NCBI GenBank assembly: GCA_963764315.1
Contig: CAVXSB010000007.1
Location: 62,001 to 126,000, forward strand
DNA: 64,000 nt
Reading direction: 5' to 3'
Origin: DATLWN01 sp963764315
Lineage (GTDB): Bacteria > Pseudomonadota > Zetaproteobacteria > Mariprofundales > Mariprofundaceae
The position numbers and the translations under genes are program-made. Under the pieces are notes generated by a model that did no database searches, was not told where the DNA came from, and saw only the letters and a program-made list of their open reading frames with translations. This document shows positions 63,538 through 64,000 of the stretch, in pieces. Each line of letters begins with the position of its first letter. Positions within the stretch are counted from its first letter, which is position 1.

Positions 63538-64000
63538 GCCATCCTCACGGTGCCGGGGCTGTGCAGCAGGTCGTCGATATAGGAGGTGCTGCTGCGCGAG
63601 AACGGAATCGGCCCGTCCGGCCGGCCTTCGATGAACTGGCGCACGCGCTCGTCCTCCGAGCCCTTGATGTCATCGGCGCTGCCCTCGGCGATGATGGTGC
63701 CCTGCCAGAGCAGCACCACATGGTCGGCGATGCCGAGCCCTGCCTGCACGTCGTGGGTGACGACGACGGAGGTCATCTTCGTCTTTTGCGTCATGTCGTG
63801 GATCAGGGTGGTGATGACGCCGGCGGAGATCGGGTCCAGGCCCGAGGTCGGCTCATCAAAAAACACGATGTCCGGATCCATGGCGAGCGCCCGGGCCAGG
63901 GCCACGCGCTTGGCCATGCCGCCGGACAGCTCGGATGGCATCAGGTGCTCGAAGCCGCGCAGGCCCACCTGTTCGAGCTTCATGGTCACCATGGTGCGGA
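63534..64000 (-). CDS. mlaF: Mla ABC ATPase MlaF (5' end cut by window)
   Basis: C-terminal part of the Mla ATPase. The frame is open to the end of the window, so the start lies outside. The signature is LSGGMAKRVALARALAM, Walker B is IVFFDEPTSGLDPISAGVI and the switch is VVTHDVQAGLGIADHVVLLW. A C-terminal extension ending STSYIDDLLH matches MlaF proteins. It is the first gene seen of the mlaF-mlaE-mlaD-mlaC-yhdP run; no mlaB is found. Confidence 0.95.
   Translation of the reverse strand, partial: RTMVTMKLEQVGLRGFEHLMPSELSGGMAKRVALARALAMDPDIVFFDEPTSGLDPISAGVITTLIHDMTQKTKMTSVVVTHDVQAGLGIADHVVLLWQGTIIAEGSADDIKGSEDERVRQFIEGRPDGPIPFSRSSTSYIDDLLHSPGTVRMA

Overview
The window is a dense, GC-rich piece of a bacterial chromosome. 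It carries complete Gram-negative envelope pathways (lnt, KDO synthesis, LptABC, Mla, YhdP-like), ubiquinone accessory genes (ubiX, ubiK), comM, zapD and type IV pilus parts, so it comes from a gammaproteobacterium. The short cytochrome b561, pilus and arsenic genes would fit an environmental, possibly chemolithotrophic lineage, but I cannot name a genus. Several clearly functional-type genes (argD, dprA, arsJ, mlaD, mlaE) are broken only by single-base frame changes, so the assembly probably contains indel errors.

Layout. 1-5.8 kb: lnt (5' cut), gpsA, an Smr protein, a YIP1 membrane protein, a DUF2782 protein, thiE and a cation:proton antiporter. 5.8-12.9 kb: an arsenic island, nearly all on the minus strand: arsR and a cytochrome b, then acr3, an ArsP-like permease, a small thioredoxin-like protein, a catalytically dead ArsC homologue, a true ArsC, and the GAPDH-ArsJ pair that exports arsenate as 1-arseno-3-phosphoglycerate. 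Sites sharing an ATCCGGAT core sit inside two of the ars promoters. 12.9-17.9 kb: argG, argF, argD, a CDF metal exporter and an ABC ATPase. 18-23.5 kb: trpFBA, a metallo-beta-lactamase-fold protein, accD and folC. 23.5-32.4 kb (minus): ilvN, ilvB, rimI, topA, dprA, a LysM protein, plsY and an NDUFA9-type dehydrogenase. 32.6-42.9 kb: acyl-CoA synthetase, yajQ (minus), an M23 peptidase, kdsD-kdsC-lptC-lptA-lptB, ubiX, a lipoprotein, ubiK and comM.

43-48.2 kb is the most distinctive locus. A sigma54-type promoter drives a type IV pilin whose first 59 mature residues carry aromatic residues at 1, 24, 27, 32, 51 and 57, the same positions as in the Geobacter sulfurreducens PilA. It is followed by a terminator, a second divergent pilin, an O-antigen ligase/PglL-like membrane enzyme, a repeat-type membrane protein, and an ABC ATPase-permease pair in an overlapping operon.

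48.2-64 kb: tsaD and hydantoinase/oxoprolinase genes hyuB-hyuA (minus), an outer-membrane barrel, a lone PilP-like protein and nth (plus). Then comes a long minus-strand run: mlaF-E-D-C, a yhdP-like gene, dnaQ, a low-molecular-weight phosphatase, tRNA-Gly(CCC), a degenerate ABC ATPase, zapD, a small membrane protein and maf. The joining of mlaFEDC to yhdP puts two phospholipid-transport systems in one apparent operon. A short dispersed motif (GAACAGGCCCTAA-like) recurs four times near gene ends. No insertion sequence, phage, CRISPR array or rRNA was seen, and no gap over about 220 bases lacks a gene.
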